Assembly: GCA_036346355.1 (NCBI GenBank)
Contig: CM070570.1
Coordinates: 45,213,592-45,277,591, forward strand
Direction: 5' to 3'
DNA length: 64,000 bases
From: Rhipidocladum racemiflorum
Lineage: Eukaryota > Streptophyta > Magnoliopsida > Poales > Poaceae
Part shown: piece by piece, positions 46,681 to 57,422 of the stretch
Layout: each line of letters begins with the position of its first letter
How positions within the stretch are numbered: the first letter of the stretch is position 1
Translations under genes and position numbers: made by a program
The notes under the pieces: generated by a model
What the model saw: only the letters and a program-made list of their open reading frames with translations
Database searches by the model: none
What the model was told of the DNA's origin: nothing

Positions 46681-47310
46681 TGTTCGCGCAAAAAACGTGA
46701 AGGAGGGTTTTCGGCCTCGAACACACAAGATAAACGCCGGGTTTGCAGAGCGTGCCAGTCAATTTGACCTGAAATTGACAAGGTAGAGTTTGTAACTTGA
46801 TCGAAGCCGATAAACAAGGATCTATCGGCTTTTCGCTAGTCGGTAAGAACCGATTAGGGGATAACTAGATCAACCGGTTACAATTGATCCAGATACAAGG
46901 TAAAATCGGCTTCGAGAAGGCGATGCGCAACAAAGCGAAGCAGATCAAACCTGGGTGAAATCGGCAAAAATCAACAATCGGCGATGCGCAACTATGTTGA
47001 TTCCGTCGACTTGCAGAGAGGTCTATGAAGCTAAAAACAATGTAAAAGAAAAGCTTGTAAAAAGTAGATGTGTGTATTGTTGGATTGATTGATTGATTCT
47101 CGCTTGACATCTGCCCCCTTTTATAACACACCTGGCCGATCCGAGTTGTACATGGATACGGTGCGTTTATCCGTATCGGCCTCTAATCTGATTTCCTTTC
47201 CTTTTTAGAAACGGATTCCTTTTCTGATTCGTTTACCGATTTCTTTCCATACGAACACTTCCTTTCCATTTTAGACCGATTTCAATACATGCCGAATTTT
47301 GGTGCAAACA
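46681..47310 (-). repeat. 5' LTR of the gypsy element
   Basis: 630 bp, same ends and TATA box as the 3' LTR. CTGATTCG near 47225 replaces CCGATTCG of the other copy, the only difference I noticed. Confidence 0.9.
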
Positions 47311-47463
47311 ATACCATTGTACAGACAGTCTATTAATCATACGAGATATCATTACAAACAGCTATATAGATAATCTATTGTATAAGTTGTCTTTAGTACT
47401 GTCTGTAGATAACATAGAGGTATATTATAGACAGCTACCACTGTACCACTGTACATACCCTAA

Positions 47464-47792
47464 CGCAGGGAAAAAATTTTAATACCGGAGAATTGAGCGG
47501 TTGCTGTGAAATTTATGCGTTCCAAACGATTCCTTCGTTTCGGCCATCCCTTGGAATCCGATGCATGAAATCGACTGCCACAAGCCATTCCATCCGCTGT
47601 TTTCGAGCATGCAGGATTGGAAAGGAAATGATGCGTATCATTGCTCTTGGGGGAAATTTTTCGTATGCCATTGACCCCGAATATGTTATGCCATGGTATA
47701 TTCGAGATCACGAAAATCTGCAGTGCCAAATAAGGAATTGCCCATCGTTCGATCGGGCTCTACTTGCCTGTGAGGTAAGGATGTGTCATATT
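47464..47792. repeat. Host sequence with ~95-bp imperfect repeats
   Basis: The block ATATTCGNGATCNNGGAC...GCAAATAAGGAATTGCC...GGGCTCTAC occurs before copia-3 (about 47697-47770) and twice after it (53854-53935 and 53936-53985). Copia-3 thus interrupted a short tandem repeat. No gene is seen. Confidence 0.5.
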
Positions 47793-48748
47793 TGTTGAGA
47801 GCATCTCCAAGAGAGAGCCCTAAAAATAAGCCTTAAATTTTAATTTAGGACCCCAACTAATTAGATTTAGGGCTCCAACGAAATATTCACTCCAGCAATT
47901 ATGCCCTAAAACCCAACAAAGATAGGGCTCAATTACAGAGTTGCTAAATATAGCTACTCTCATAGAGGCCCTAAAACAATTTGCTAAATTTTAACAATTT
48001 AGGGCTATTGCTGGAGTTAATCTTTTCCCTAAAAGCCCTATAATTCAAATTAGGACCATATTTAAGGCCCCTCTTGGAGATGCTCTGAGCAATTAGACAA
48101 TTTCCAGATTAAATTCCAAATATAAATCATGAACATCATCATAAAAACTAGCATGTATTTCTCTACCATACTAGACAGTACGAACAACATGACCATCTGG
48201 TTAAACATGATTAACTACGAGATTAGGATAGATTGAACGCACTGAGCAGAAGAAGATGCAGATGCCGCGGCTGGTGCAGTCGCGACGTTGACGTTGACGA
48301 CGTTATTGCCAAGACGTCGCAGAGCCGCTCACTACGACGCCTAGCAAGAAGAAGAGGAAGACGACCGTGGTGAAGATCTTGAGCGATCGTGCGGCGCTTC
48401 CCAAAAACCTTATTCGCCCCTCTCCCGGTGCAGGGATCTCGGCGAAGGGTTCCGGAGACCTGCTCTCCCGATCGGGTGCACGCTGCGCCGGAATGGAGAA
48501 GGCTACGGTGGTAGCGCAACAGTGAGAGGTGGCAAAACTCTAACCCCTCTCAAGCCTCAAGCACCAAGCACTTTTGCACACTCCTAGTGGTGGCCTTTAG
48601 GTGGTTTATATAGAGAGCCAAAGGTGTTCCTCCCCTTTCCCCTAGCAATATGGGACTAAAGGATTCCACCAACCTCATGCTCCCACATGGGCCTTTGAGA
48701 TTTTCTTTAGGAATTAGTTCATTTGGGCCAAGCCCACTTATTCCAACA
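47793..48748 (-). repeat. 3' LTR of copia-3, with inserted MITE
   Basis: 666 bp of LTR plus 290 bp of insertion. Starts TGTTGA and ends TTCCAACA. Minus-strand TATA box (TATATAAA, about 48606-48613). Next to its inner end is the polypurine tract, minus GGTGGGGGAT. Confidence 0.85.
47799..48085. mobile_element. MITE inside the copia-3 3' LTR
   Basis: 287 bp with GAGCATCTCCAAGAG ends in inverted orientation (CTCTTGGAGATGCTC). Flanked by TGA on both sides; the 5' LTR shows the empty site TGTTGAGCAATTAG, proving that TGA was duplicated. A 3-bp duplication is PIF/Harbinger-like. Interior rich in AGGGCT and CCCTAAA words; no coding. Confidence 0.9.
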
Positions 48749-48759
48749 ATCCCCCACCA

Positions 48760-49300
48760 GATCTCAAATGCCCATTTAGAGATTTGCCAATACTCACTAC
48801 TGTTTGATATACCAGCGTTTCAGCAGAGACTGTTAAGTTGAACTTCTGCCTAGAGCTCCAAGTTACACCTATTCACAACTTGAACAATGGACTACGCCTT
48901 GAATTGCAAGTTTTGTGTGAACAGGTTTCACTCAAAGTCATAACTGATACCTGGTTGCCAGTAGCCTCCTCCGCGGGTGGAGCATATGCGTCGTACTCCA
49001 TGGTCTCTTCATGAGCTTACTAGAGATCACCCAGGTCTCATAGACTGCGACGTTAGACAGTCGGGCTCATATAGGTGTGTTCTTTCAAGAATGCTCTATA
49101 GGACAGCATCTTCGCTAGTTAAAGCCAACAGAAACACATTAAGGCATATCGCCATCCTACCTTACAGCCTTCTGAGAGTATTGCATCTTCACTTGGAAAG
49201 GGCAACAAATTACTCTCCTCAGTTCGCCAATTGCTTGTTTTACCCAGGACCTAATTCACGGGATCTCCGATCACAAAGGCTGGGTTACCACAATGGCAAC
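48760..49300 (-). other. copia-3 region between RNase H and 3' LTR
   Basis: No coding signal. This non-coding tail between the RNase H stop and the polypurine tract is longer than in most copia elements. Confidence 0.45.
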
Positions 49301-50257
49301 TTATATGGGTCTCATACCCATCTCCCTAGATGCACCTTCTATCACATTCCGTGATAGTCTCTTTGTAAAGGGATCTGCCAGGTTTTTGTCTGTTTGAATA
49401 TAAGTCACACTTATTACTCCGGAGTTTCTCAATTTCCTGACAGACTTCAATCGTCTTTTAACGTGTCTTGATGACTTCGCACTATCCTTAGCACTGTTCA
49501 CTTTAGCAACCATAGATTGATTATCACAGTTCATAAGGATAGCCGGTATTGGTCTTTCAGCCACCGGCAAGTCCATCAAGAGCTCACGCAGCCAATCTGC
49601 CTCTACAGTGGCTGTATCTAAAGCAGTGAGCTCTGCCTCCATGGTTGACCTTGTCAAAATGGTCTGTTTGCAAGACCTCCATGACACTGCACCACCACCA
49701 ATGGTAAATACATATCCACTGGTAGCATAGAGCTCATCAACATCGAAATCCGATTCGAGTCACTATATCCTCAAGCACCGCAGATGCCCCGAATAGTGAA
49801 TCCCATAACTCGTAGTACCTTTCAAATAGTGCATTACCCTTTCAAGTGCATGCCAATGATCGTAACCCGGGTTTGACATGAACCTACTCAATTTGCTCAC
49901 AAAGAAATGATATATCAGTCTCGTTGCACCAAGAAGATACATCAGTGAACCGATAATCTGAGAATATATTAACTGGTTTAAGCCAATTTTCTTATTCTTT
50001 CTCAGTGTCACACTGGGATCATAAGGAGTGGGAGAGGGCTTGCTGTCCATAAAGCCAAACCGGCTCAAGATCTTCTCCACATAGTGGGATTGCGAAAGAG
50101 TAATCCCACTCTCATCCTTAATAAGCTTGATGTTCAGAATTACATCAGCTTCTCCCAGATCTTTCATATCAAATTTCTCTGATAGGAAAGACTTGACCTC
50201 ATTGATCACATCAATATTTGTGCCAAAGATCAGTATATCGTCCACATAAAGGCACAA
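49301..50257 (-). pseudogene. copia-3 RT 3' part and RNase H
   Basis: Frame 50257-49763 starts CLYVDDILIFG, the catalytic RT motif, then FLSEKFDMKDLGEADVILNI and GSLMYLLGATR. After a gap, frame 49687-49301 gives RNase H: SWRSCKQTILTRSTMEAEL, MNCDNQSMVAKVNS and LADPFTKRLSRNVIEG. A frameshift near 49700-49770 separates them, losing the first RNase H Asp region. Confidence 0.8.
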
Positions 50258-50265
50258 AATAACTC

Positions 50266-51243
50266 CTACACCCCCACCATAGCGATAGTGGTGTCGAACT
50301 TCTCATGCCATTGCTTAGGTGCTTGTTTCAAGCCATACAAAGATTTCAATAATTTACACACCTTGCTCTCATGACCCTTTACTACAAAACCATCAGGCTG
50401 TTCCATGTAAATTTCCTCATCTAACTCTCCATTAAGGAAAGCTGTCTTCACGTCCATCTGATGAACGTGAAGACCATACGAGGCAGCCAGGGAAAGTAAT
50501 ACTCGAATGGTTGTCATTCTAGCAACAGGTGAATAAGTATCAAAGAAATCTTCGCATTCCTTTTGGGTGTAACCCTTAGCCACAAGCCGAGCCTTGTACT
50601 TTTCAATAGTACCATCAGGCCTAAGCTTCTTCTTGAACACCCACTTACAACCCACAGGTTTACAACCATAGGGTCGTTCAGTTACCTCCCAAGTCCCATT
50701 GGCGAGAATCGAGTCCATCTCATTGGACATCTTCTTTCCAATTGTTTGCATCTGGAGATACATATGCCTCTGCAATGGACATAGGAGTATCATCCACGAG
50801 GTACACAATGAAATCATTGCCAAATGATTTTTAATCCTCTGTCTCTTGCTCTTTCTAAGAGCTTCATTGTCATCCTCCTCTAGGACTTTCTCAGATGGTT
50901 GCTCAGAAGACTCAGTAGGTATAATAGTTTCAGGAATTATCTCAAAAGAAAATCTAGAAGTGCTATGCATATCTTTCATCGGAAATATATTCTCAAAAAA
51001 TGTAGCATCGCGAGACTCCGTAATAGTATCAACATACATATCAGGCACATCAGATTTAACTACTAAAAATATATAAGCGATGCTCCGCTGAGCATATCCC
51101 AGAAAGACACAATCCACTGTCTTAGGCCCGAGCTTACGCTTTTTGTTAATTGGTACATTGACTTTCGCCAAGCATCCCCACGTGCGTAAGTAAGAAAGTG
51201 ATGGTTTTCTCCAAACCCACTTCTCGTAAAGGGTCTTCTCCAT
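50266..51243 (-). pseudogene. copia-3 integrase C-terminus and RT 5' part
   Basis: Begins with the integrase tail (SYLRTWGCLAKV, KLGPKTVDCVFLGYA) and continues through a Glu/Ser-rich linker to the RT: KWVFKKKLRPDGTIEKYKAR, VAKGYTQKECEDFFDTYSPV, HQMDVKTAFLNGELDEEIYM and LKSLYGLKQAPKQWHEKFD. It stops just before the YVDD frame. Confidence 0.85.
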
Positions 51244-51280
51244 GTTTCGTTAGGAACTCTATTCAGGACATGACATGAAG

Positions 51281-52156
51281 TCAACACGCCTTTCCCCACC
51301 ATGCCTTAGATAAACCAGCCGTGTCTAACATGGCGTTCACCAAGTCAGTCAGCGTGCGGTTTTTCCTCTCGGCAATCCCGTTTGATTCGGGTGAGTAGGG
51401 AGGTGTCCTCTCATGAATAATACCATGTTCCGCACAGAAATCATCAAAGATTTTGGGAAAATATTCGCCACCACGATCCGACCTAAGGCGTTTGATCTTT
51501 CTCTCCAGTTGATTCTCAACTTCAGCTTTATAGATTTTGAAGTAGTGTAGTGTCTCGTCTTTAGCTTTCAACAAATAAACATAGCAAAATCTAGTTGCTT
51601 CATCAATCAATGTCATGAAATATCTCTTTCCACCCTTTGTCAACACACCATTCATCTCGCACAGATCAGAATGTATGAGTTCTAGAGGTGCCAAGTTCCT
51701 CTCCTCAGCCACCTTGTGAGGCTTTCGAGGTTGCTTTGATTGCACACAACTATAACACTTAGAACCTTTGGCAATAGTGAAATTCGGAATTAAACTCATG
51801 CTGGAAAGCCGATTCATAAGACCAAAGTTAATGTGGCATAAACGAGAGTACCAAATACTCGCCTCATCATTAACACTACCACAAATGTAGTTCACGAACT
51901 TATTACTGAAATCTGAAAGGGAAAAGCAGAACAAGCCTTTGCACTTATAGCCTTTACCATTAAATAGTCCATGCCTCGACACAACTACTTTATTGGACTC
52001 TAACACTACCTTAAACCCATCTCTGCATAGAAGGGAGCCACTAATGAGATTCTTGTTCATAGAAGGGACATGTTGCACGTTCTTTAGCTGCACGATCTTT
52101 CCCAAAGTAAACTTCAGATCCACTGCGTGCTGCCATGAGCGAAGCATGTGACCCAT
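51281..52156 (-). pseudogene. copia-3 pre-integrase and integrase core
   Basis: IWYSRLCHINFGLMNRLSSM and CYSCVQSKQ form the pre-integrase zinc region (the second His of the usual LGH is kept). The catalytic triad follows: D in LIHSDLCEMNG, D in RLRSDRGGEYF, and E in SNGIAERKNRTL. A frameshift at the end joins it to the C-terminal frame. Confidence 0.85.
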
Positions 52157-53156
52157 TCCCCATTAAGACAGAGGAATCCCGAGCGACCCGATAAGAAGAG
52201 AACATATTAATGTCAGAACACATGAACATTAGCACCCGTATCAATCCACCAACTGGAAGACTGAAATACTGAAAACACAGAAGGTAAATTACTATACCCT
52301 CCGTCTCCAGTGTTGCTAGCGGTCACTGTGTTGACAGCCTTGGACGCCTGTCCATTGTTGGCCTTTTTCCCTCGACGGTCTGCCCGATCTGGGCATTCCT
52401 TGGAAAAATGCCCGACTTCACCACATGCGAAGCAGGGCATCTCAGCCTTGTTCATTTTCTTCTTCTTGAAATTGGTAGTCTTATTAGGCTTGTTTTTCCC
52501 TTTGTTCTTGCCGTAGTTCTTCTGAACCATATTGATGCTGGACTAGCCCTCGGCTCCATTACCACTGAAGTCTTTAGCCCGAGCCTTCTCTTCAACATCA
52601 AGGGACGCTATCAGATTTTCGACTGATATCTTTGTCCTCTAATGTTTTAGAGTAGTGCCGAAACTCCTCCACGAGGGAGGCAGTTTTGCAATGATGCAAC
52701 CGGCCACAAAAGGATCAGGTAAGACGCATTCCAGGAGTTCAAGTTCCTTGACAATGCACTGTATCTCATGAGCTTGCTCTACAACAGAGCGATTATCAGC
52801 CATCTTATAATCATGAAAGTTTTCCATGACATCTGATTCATCGCTCTGCATCCGATGCACCGAATTTGGCGTTGTATCCTACAAAGCACCTTTCAGATCT
52901 GTTATGTGCATGTACACATCACACGCATTCGGCAAGAAGAACGCTAAGAATGCATCCCACGAAGATAGTATTAGCATCCGTGAAACTTTTCTGCTGCTCA
53001 GCAGAGAGATCACCTTCAGGCTTGCCTTTACTAGCCCAGAATACATTCATAGCCGTAAGCCAGAGCGTGACCTTGACTTGCCACCTCTTAAAGTGCACAC
53101 CAGAGAATTTAATCTCCGGCCTCAGTGCGTCGGCAAAACCAGCCATTGCTAATTCA
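52041..53156 (-). pseudogene. copia-3 gag and protease
   Basis: Gag starts at ATG 53156 (MAGFADALRPEIKFSGVHFK), is interrupted near 52920, and resumes in 52860-52639 (EQAHEIQCIVKELELLECVL). The zinc knuckle CFACGEVGHFSKEC (CX2CX4HX4C) is intact in 52530-52213, followed directly by the protease active site WWIDTGANVHVF; DTGA is normal for retropepsins. The protease tail lies in the overlapping frames down to 52041. Confidence 0.8.
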
Positions 53157-53185
53157 GGAAGTTGTCTATAATAAGGTTTTTGGTT

Positions 53186-53853
53186 TGTTGAGCAATTAGA
53201 CAATTTCCAGATTAAATTCCAAATATAAATCATGAACATCATCATAAAAACTAGCATGCATTTCTCTACCATACTAGACAGTACGAACAACATGACCATC
53301 TGGTTAAACATGATTAACCACGAGATTAGGATAGATTGAACGACCGAAAGCGTAAGAAGATGCAGATGCCGCGGCCGGGTGCGATCGCGACGTTGACGTT
53401 GACGACGTTATTGCCGACGACGTCGCAGAGCCGTTCACTACGACGCTAGCGGTAGGAAGAGGAAGACGACTCGTGGTGAAGATCTTGAGCGATCGCAAGC
53501 GCTTCCCAAAAACCTTATTCGCCCTCTCCGGTGCAGGGATCTCGAAGGCGAAGGGTTAGGAGACCTGCTCTCCCGATCGCCGTGCACGCTGCGCTGGAAT
53601 GGAGAAGGCTACGGTGGTAAGAACAAATGAGAGGTGGCAAAACTCTAACCCCTCTCAAGCCTCAAGCACCAAGCACTTTTGCACACTCCTAGTGGTGGCC
53701 TTTATGTGGTTTATATAGAGAGCCAAAGGTGTTCCTCCCCTTTCCCCTAGCAATATGGGACTAAAGGATTCCACCAACCTCATGCTCCCACATAGGCCTT
53801 TGAGATTTTCTTTAGGAATTAGTTCATTTGGGCCAAGCCCACTTATTCCAACA
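53186..53853 (-). repeat. 5' LTR of copia-3
   Basis: 668 bp, intact; matches the 3' LTR apart from the inserted MITE and small differences. It shows the empty MITE site at 53188-53190. Only about 30 bp separate its inner end from the gag ATG. Confidence 0.85.
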
Positions 53854-53858
53854 ATATT

Positions 53859-54185
53859 CGGGATCTTGGACATTTGCAATAGCAAATAAAGAATTGCCTC
53901 TTGTTCGGGCTCTACATGGCAGTGGGACAAAAGATATCATATCGGGAAGTTGAACATTTGCCATGGCAAATAAGGAATCCCCTCTTGCTCTAAAACGTCG
54001 GTTCCATGTGCGTACCGGCTAGTGGAGTGAATTATAATATAATAGGTCTGGCCTAACCACTCAAAAAAATTAGTATATATGAGTGGTAATTAAGTTGGCA
54101 AGATTGAGAGTAAGGCCAAAGATATAAGCTAAATTTGAGCGCCAATTATGCCAATTAAGTACGGAATTTGCAGTTGGTTTTGACT
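53859..54185. other. Spacer with host repeat units
   Basis: Contains the second and third copies of the ~95-bp repeat (to about 53985). The remainder shows no gene or repeat. Confidence 0.4.
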
Positions 54186-54193
54186 ATTGGGGA

Positions 54194-54819
54194 CAAGGTT
54201 CAGAATCCCGGCGAGATTTCACCGAAATCTCGGATTTCGCCCACTTTTCATACAAAAAAAATCATAATCTCGGTGTAACTAAAATAACTAAAAAAATTGC
54301 AACAATATTTGAAAATCTCGGTGAGATTTTGCCAAATCTCACCAAATTTTTGATTTTTTTTAATCGAATTTTAGTTTATTTTGACCGGATTGGACCGGAT
54401 TTGGGGTACATTTGACCGGATTCTCATTCCTTTTTACTCTAAGCCAAGTTACTGACCATTCCCTGTCTCAACCAAATAACAGCGCAATTTAATTTTAATT
54501 TTTAAAACAAAATTTAATGTCGAATCCGGAACCTTGGGCTTGTGGTGTAACTCTGCGGCTGTTACCTCTTGGCATACATGATAGTTTTATTAATTTATAG
54601 CATTAGGAGATCACTTGGCAGGGTTTGGAAAAGGCCGAAATTGCGGCCAATTTTTTTTTGAAATTTCAGATTTTTGATAGAAATTTTGGAAATCTCGGTC
54701 TAAAAAATTTGAAATTTGAAAATTTTCTTTTGAATTCCATCCGAAATAACGAGATTTCACCTTAAAATTGAATTTTAGAGGGTGACGATATGTAAACCGA
54801 AACGAAATTTGGAAGCTTG
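54194..54819. mobile_element. Composite hAT-like element
   Basis: Starts CAAGGTTCAGAATCC and ends GGAAGCTTG; flanks ATTGGGGA (54186-54193) and ATTGGCGA (54820-54827) are an 8-bp duplication with one change. Inside are a second outward end, CCGGAACCTTG (to 54536), and a second start, CAGGGTTTGG (54619), so it looks like two elements joined by an 82-bp bridge. Interior rich in GAAATCTCGG and GAGATTTC words as in the 19037 element. Confidence 0.55.
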
Positions 54820-54827
54820 ATTGGCGA

Positions 54828-55655
54828 GAGACTAGAGAAGTAGAGGAAGGTGTGCCCAACAAAAAGGTCAGAGGTTTGAAATTCTATTCCACTTCACGTG
54901 CAACTGTTCTCCTAAATCTTAATGCTGTTCATAAGGAAAGTTAGGCCGGCCATTTGCGGCATTAGTTTCCATGCATGCTTGCAGGAATCTTCGTTGACGC
55001 AATGCAAGTGCTGGCCTTAATTAATGCGGTCCTAATCCTAAAAATTCTAATATCGACAGCTTCTTCGATCCAGCACGTGCTTACAAGGCCAGACCCCGTC
55101 CGGTTTCTATATGAAAGTCAAGAACTCTCCTTTTGTGGCTCTAAGCAACCTGCATTTGAAGTTACATAAAAACTACAAACCAAGTGCCGATCATGAATTT
55201 TGTAGGAGATGAAGGTTGTCAAAATCCGGATCCTAAGGGCATCCATGGTGCAAGCCGTCACAAGGCGGTGGTTTAAGGAGAGAGGATGTCTCCACATCAG
55301 CTAAAATCTATTGCATAGTTATGCAGTTCAGTTATCTATCTTTCTTTTGCCGTTCCTAATTTAAGCCTTGTTTGAGAGGTCAATTCTCGGTTAGAATTCA
55401 TGTGGATAGCCAGAATTTTAGTTTAAACTCTTGACCCATCCATATGGATCCTAGTCAAAAATAAACCTCACAAACAAGACCTTATTATTTTAATTTATCC
55501 TCCAGGACAATATTTTACACGTGAAGCCCTAGAGAAAGAAAATAACAACAACCCAACTAAAACACCTTATAGTGTTTGTGCGTTGACATGATTGAGATTG
55601 TAGGAGGATTGTGCGATAAAACTCGTGATTTGTAAAAAAAATTCAAACTCTCTTT
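54828..55655. other. Spacer, nothing recognised
   Basis: Short open frames only. No terminal repeats, domain or array. Confidence 0.4.
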
Positions 55656-55659
55656 CTTT

Positions 55660-56022
55660 CTAATTTTCCTCCACATTCCACAACATTTGATCTAAATTGT
55701 CCTCCTCAAATATATTATGCTCCAACTCGTGATTGGGTTCCAGCATGTCTTCGTTGCATACCAGAGGGGTACTACTTGTCTCTCCATTATAGACCCAACA
55801 CGTGTAATTTCTCACGAAGCCACATCGAATTAAGTGGTCTTCAATTTGAGCTGAATTGTTAATTCTCTTGAGATTGGTGCAATCAATGCAAGGGCAATAT
55901 ATGAACTTTACACCATTCTTAACCATGTCTTCTTCTGTAATTCTTATGAACTCCTCACCCCCCTCTGAAATTCAGCACTCACACGGTTTTTTTTGATACA
56001 TCCATTCTTCATGGTCCATCTA
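55660..56022 (-). pseudogene. CACTA transposase-associated domain fragment
   Basis: Minus strand reads MDHEEWMYQKKPCEC followed by a stop, then in the same frame EEFIRITEEDMVKNGVKFIY, CPCIDCTNL, DHLIRCGFVRNYTCWVYNGE and an acidic tail to 55660. This order, an MD-x-WMY start, CPC-x-C and HL-x-x-GF-x-x-NYT-W-x-x-GE, is the transposase-associated domain found at the N-terminus of plant En/Spm (CACTA) transposases. The main transposase is absent. Confidence 0.75.
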
Positions 56023-56456
56023 CAATTAAACCATAACAATAAACTAAGAAAAAAAAACTTGAGTGCTAGCAAGCTATTTCAAACACTGAGACATTATTTA
56101 ATTACCTTCGCAAAATAGAGGATGGGTTCCAATATATATAATTTTACCCCGATACCTTCTTCCCTAGTTAAGAGCTTTCAATTCCCTAATTAGGAGACAT
56201 GCATATTTAAAATATCAACAACGATATCGAAATGCCTAACACAGTAATTAAGCTTGCAATTCTTCTGACTTCAATGAAAGAAAATAAGGGTGGAAGTATT
56301 AACATAATTGAAGAATTGACTCCTGAACTCTAATTAGGTCAGGTCCTAATCCCATTCGAGGATGTGTATTTTGGGTAAGTTCCTAAGCTGTTGTACAACT
56401 TCAGAGAAAATTTTAGCAACATCTCCTCGCTGTTCTCCAAATACACATCTCGACAC
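56023..56456. other. Spacer, nothing recognised
   Basis: A/T-rich, no domain or repeat. It would be the 5' flank of the transposase fragment. Confidence 0.35.
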
Positions 56457-56740
56457 ACTACAAGAGAAGTGCTTATCTATGACGAAAATGTTGTGACGTT
56501 GTGAAATTTCATCATAAATGTTCAGTCTTCTATGATGAATTTTTAAAATTAATCATGGATCATATCGTGCCCCTAGGCCCATCGAATTTTAGTGACAAAA
56601 CATAAAATTTCGTCATAACATAACAAAACAAATCGTCATAGATAGTGGAAATCATGTTGGGGTTCCTGGTCGCAACGCGATGTCATATGTATGTATTTTC
56701 TATGACAATATACTTTCGTCAGGGATAAGTATATTTGCGA
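56457..56740 (+). mobile_element. CACTA element left terminus with subterminal repeats
   Basis: CACTACAAGAGAAGTGC is a classic CACTA end. It is followed by subterminal words TATGACGAAA, ATTTCGTCATA and GTCATAGAT in both orientations up to about 56730. The matching right end (reverse complement) was not found, so the element is truncated or extends beyond what I can recognise. Confidence 0.7.
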
Positions 56741-57422
56741 GTCGCTAGGCCTAGTGGGCCCCTTGTCCAACGTGGTGTTGTTGGGCCCATATATATGTGG
56801 GTTACACATAACACGTTGTCAGATGTGGTCCATGTGGGACCCATATTTGGGGTCCACATGTTAAGGACCGAGAAAAAAATCCGAAAACAAACTTGCAGTT
56901 GCGTAGCTCGAACTCGGGACCTCTCCAATACACCCGCATCGCCTTACCGTCGCGCCGATGGGAAACTATTGATTAGGTTCTTACTTTTTTGATATACATA
57001 GATAGCCTCGTCCCAGTCTCCCAGCCGGCCGGTCCGCTGGTCGCCTGCACTCCACACGCCGCCGCGGGCTGCACTCCAATAAAATACTTGTTGTTGTAAT
57101 GATATTGCAAATGCTTGTACAATGGGTGACTTGAACAAATCAAGTGAAGTGGAGAAACTATATAAAATAGTGTTGTTCAAGAGGACATCATAATAGCATA
57201 GAGTGCTGTTCTAGAGGACATCATAATAGCATAAAACTTGTTGCATGTTGACTCTAGAGGCAACGAGAAAGCACTGGGATACACATTATTAATTTCTTAC
57301 TTTATCAAGATTTAAAGCAAAAAAACATTAGATTTTATAAAATAAAACATTCGCAGTGACTAGTATACATTATGAATTGTTTTTCAAATCCAGCCTGAAC
57401 AGCTTCATTGCTAGTGGTCTTA
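56741..57422. other. Spacer, nothing recognised
   Basis: May be the interior of the CACTA fragment. GAGGACATCATAATAGCATA occurs twice close together (57180-57235), a small direct repeat. No gene. Confidence 0.35.

Larger units (their letters stand above)
35834..47310 (-). mobile_element. Ty3-gypsy retrotransposon, 11.48 kb, with antisense PMD gene
   Basis: Two 630-bp LTRs (35834-36463, 46681-47310), nearly identical (I noticed one difference), flanked by the perfect 5-bp duplication ATACC (35829-35833, 47311-47315). Order on the minus strand: 5' LTR, primer-binding site, gag, protease, RT, RNase H, integrase, then about 3.3 kb holding a plus-strand gene, polypurine tract and 3' LTR. RT before integrase marks Ty3-gypsy; the long gag-pol, lack of chromodomain and extra 3' region with an antisense gene fit the Tat lineage. 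Despite the young LTRs, gag-pol has several stops and frameshifts, so it was probably mobilised by a helper. Confidence 0.9.
35684..47460. mobile_element. Tourist-like MITE split by the gypsy element
   Basis: Left part 35684-35833 starts GGGCATGTACAAT; right part 47316-47460 ends GTACATACCC. Inverted ends match (GGGYATGTACA). TAA flanks both sides (35681-35683, 47461-47463). Inner arms with AACTGTCTATAAGGG and TTATAGACAGCT pair. Without the insertion the MITE is about 295 bp. The gypsy element therefore landed in a pre-existing MITE. Confidence 0.75.
47793..53853 (-). mobile_element. Ty1-copia retrotransposon copia-3
   Basis: Minus-strand element with 3' LTR 47793-48748 (enlarged by a MITE) and 5' LTR 53186-53853, flanked by a perfect ATATT duplication (47788-47792, 53854-53858). 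Order gag, protease, integrase, RT, RNase H. Gag and pol contain several stops and frameshifts. It belongs to a different copia lineage from copia-1 and copia-2 (classic CCHC knuckle, QMDVKTAFLNG motif). Confidence 0.9.

Noticed and set aside
35834..47310. An envelope-like gene in the gypsy element
   Set aside because: The extra region after integrase is on the opposite strand and reads as PMD plus coiled coil; no membrane segment or signal peptide is present.
54194..54536. The left half of the composite as a stand-alone element
   Set aside because: Its own inner flank (GGCTTGTG) does not match the left flank, whereas the flank after 54819 does.
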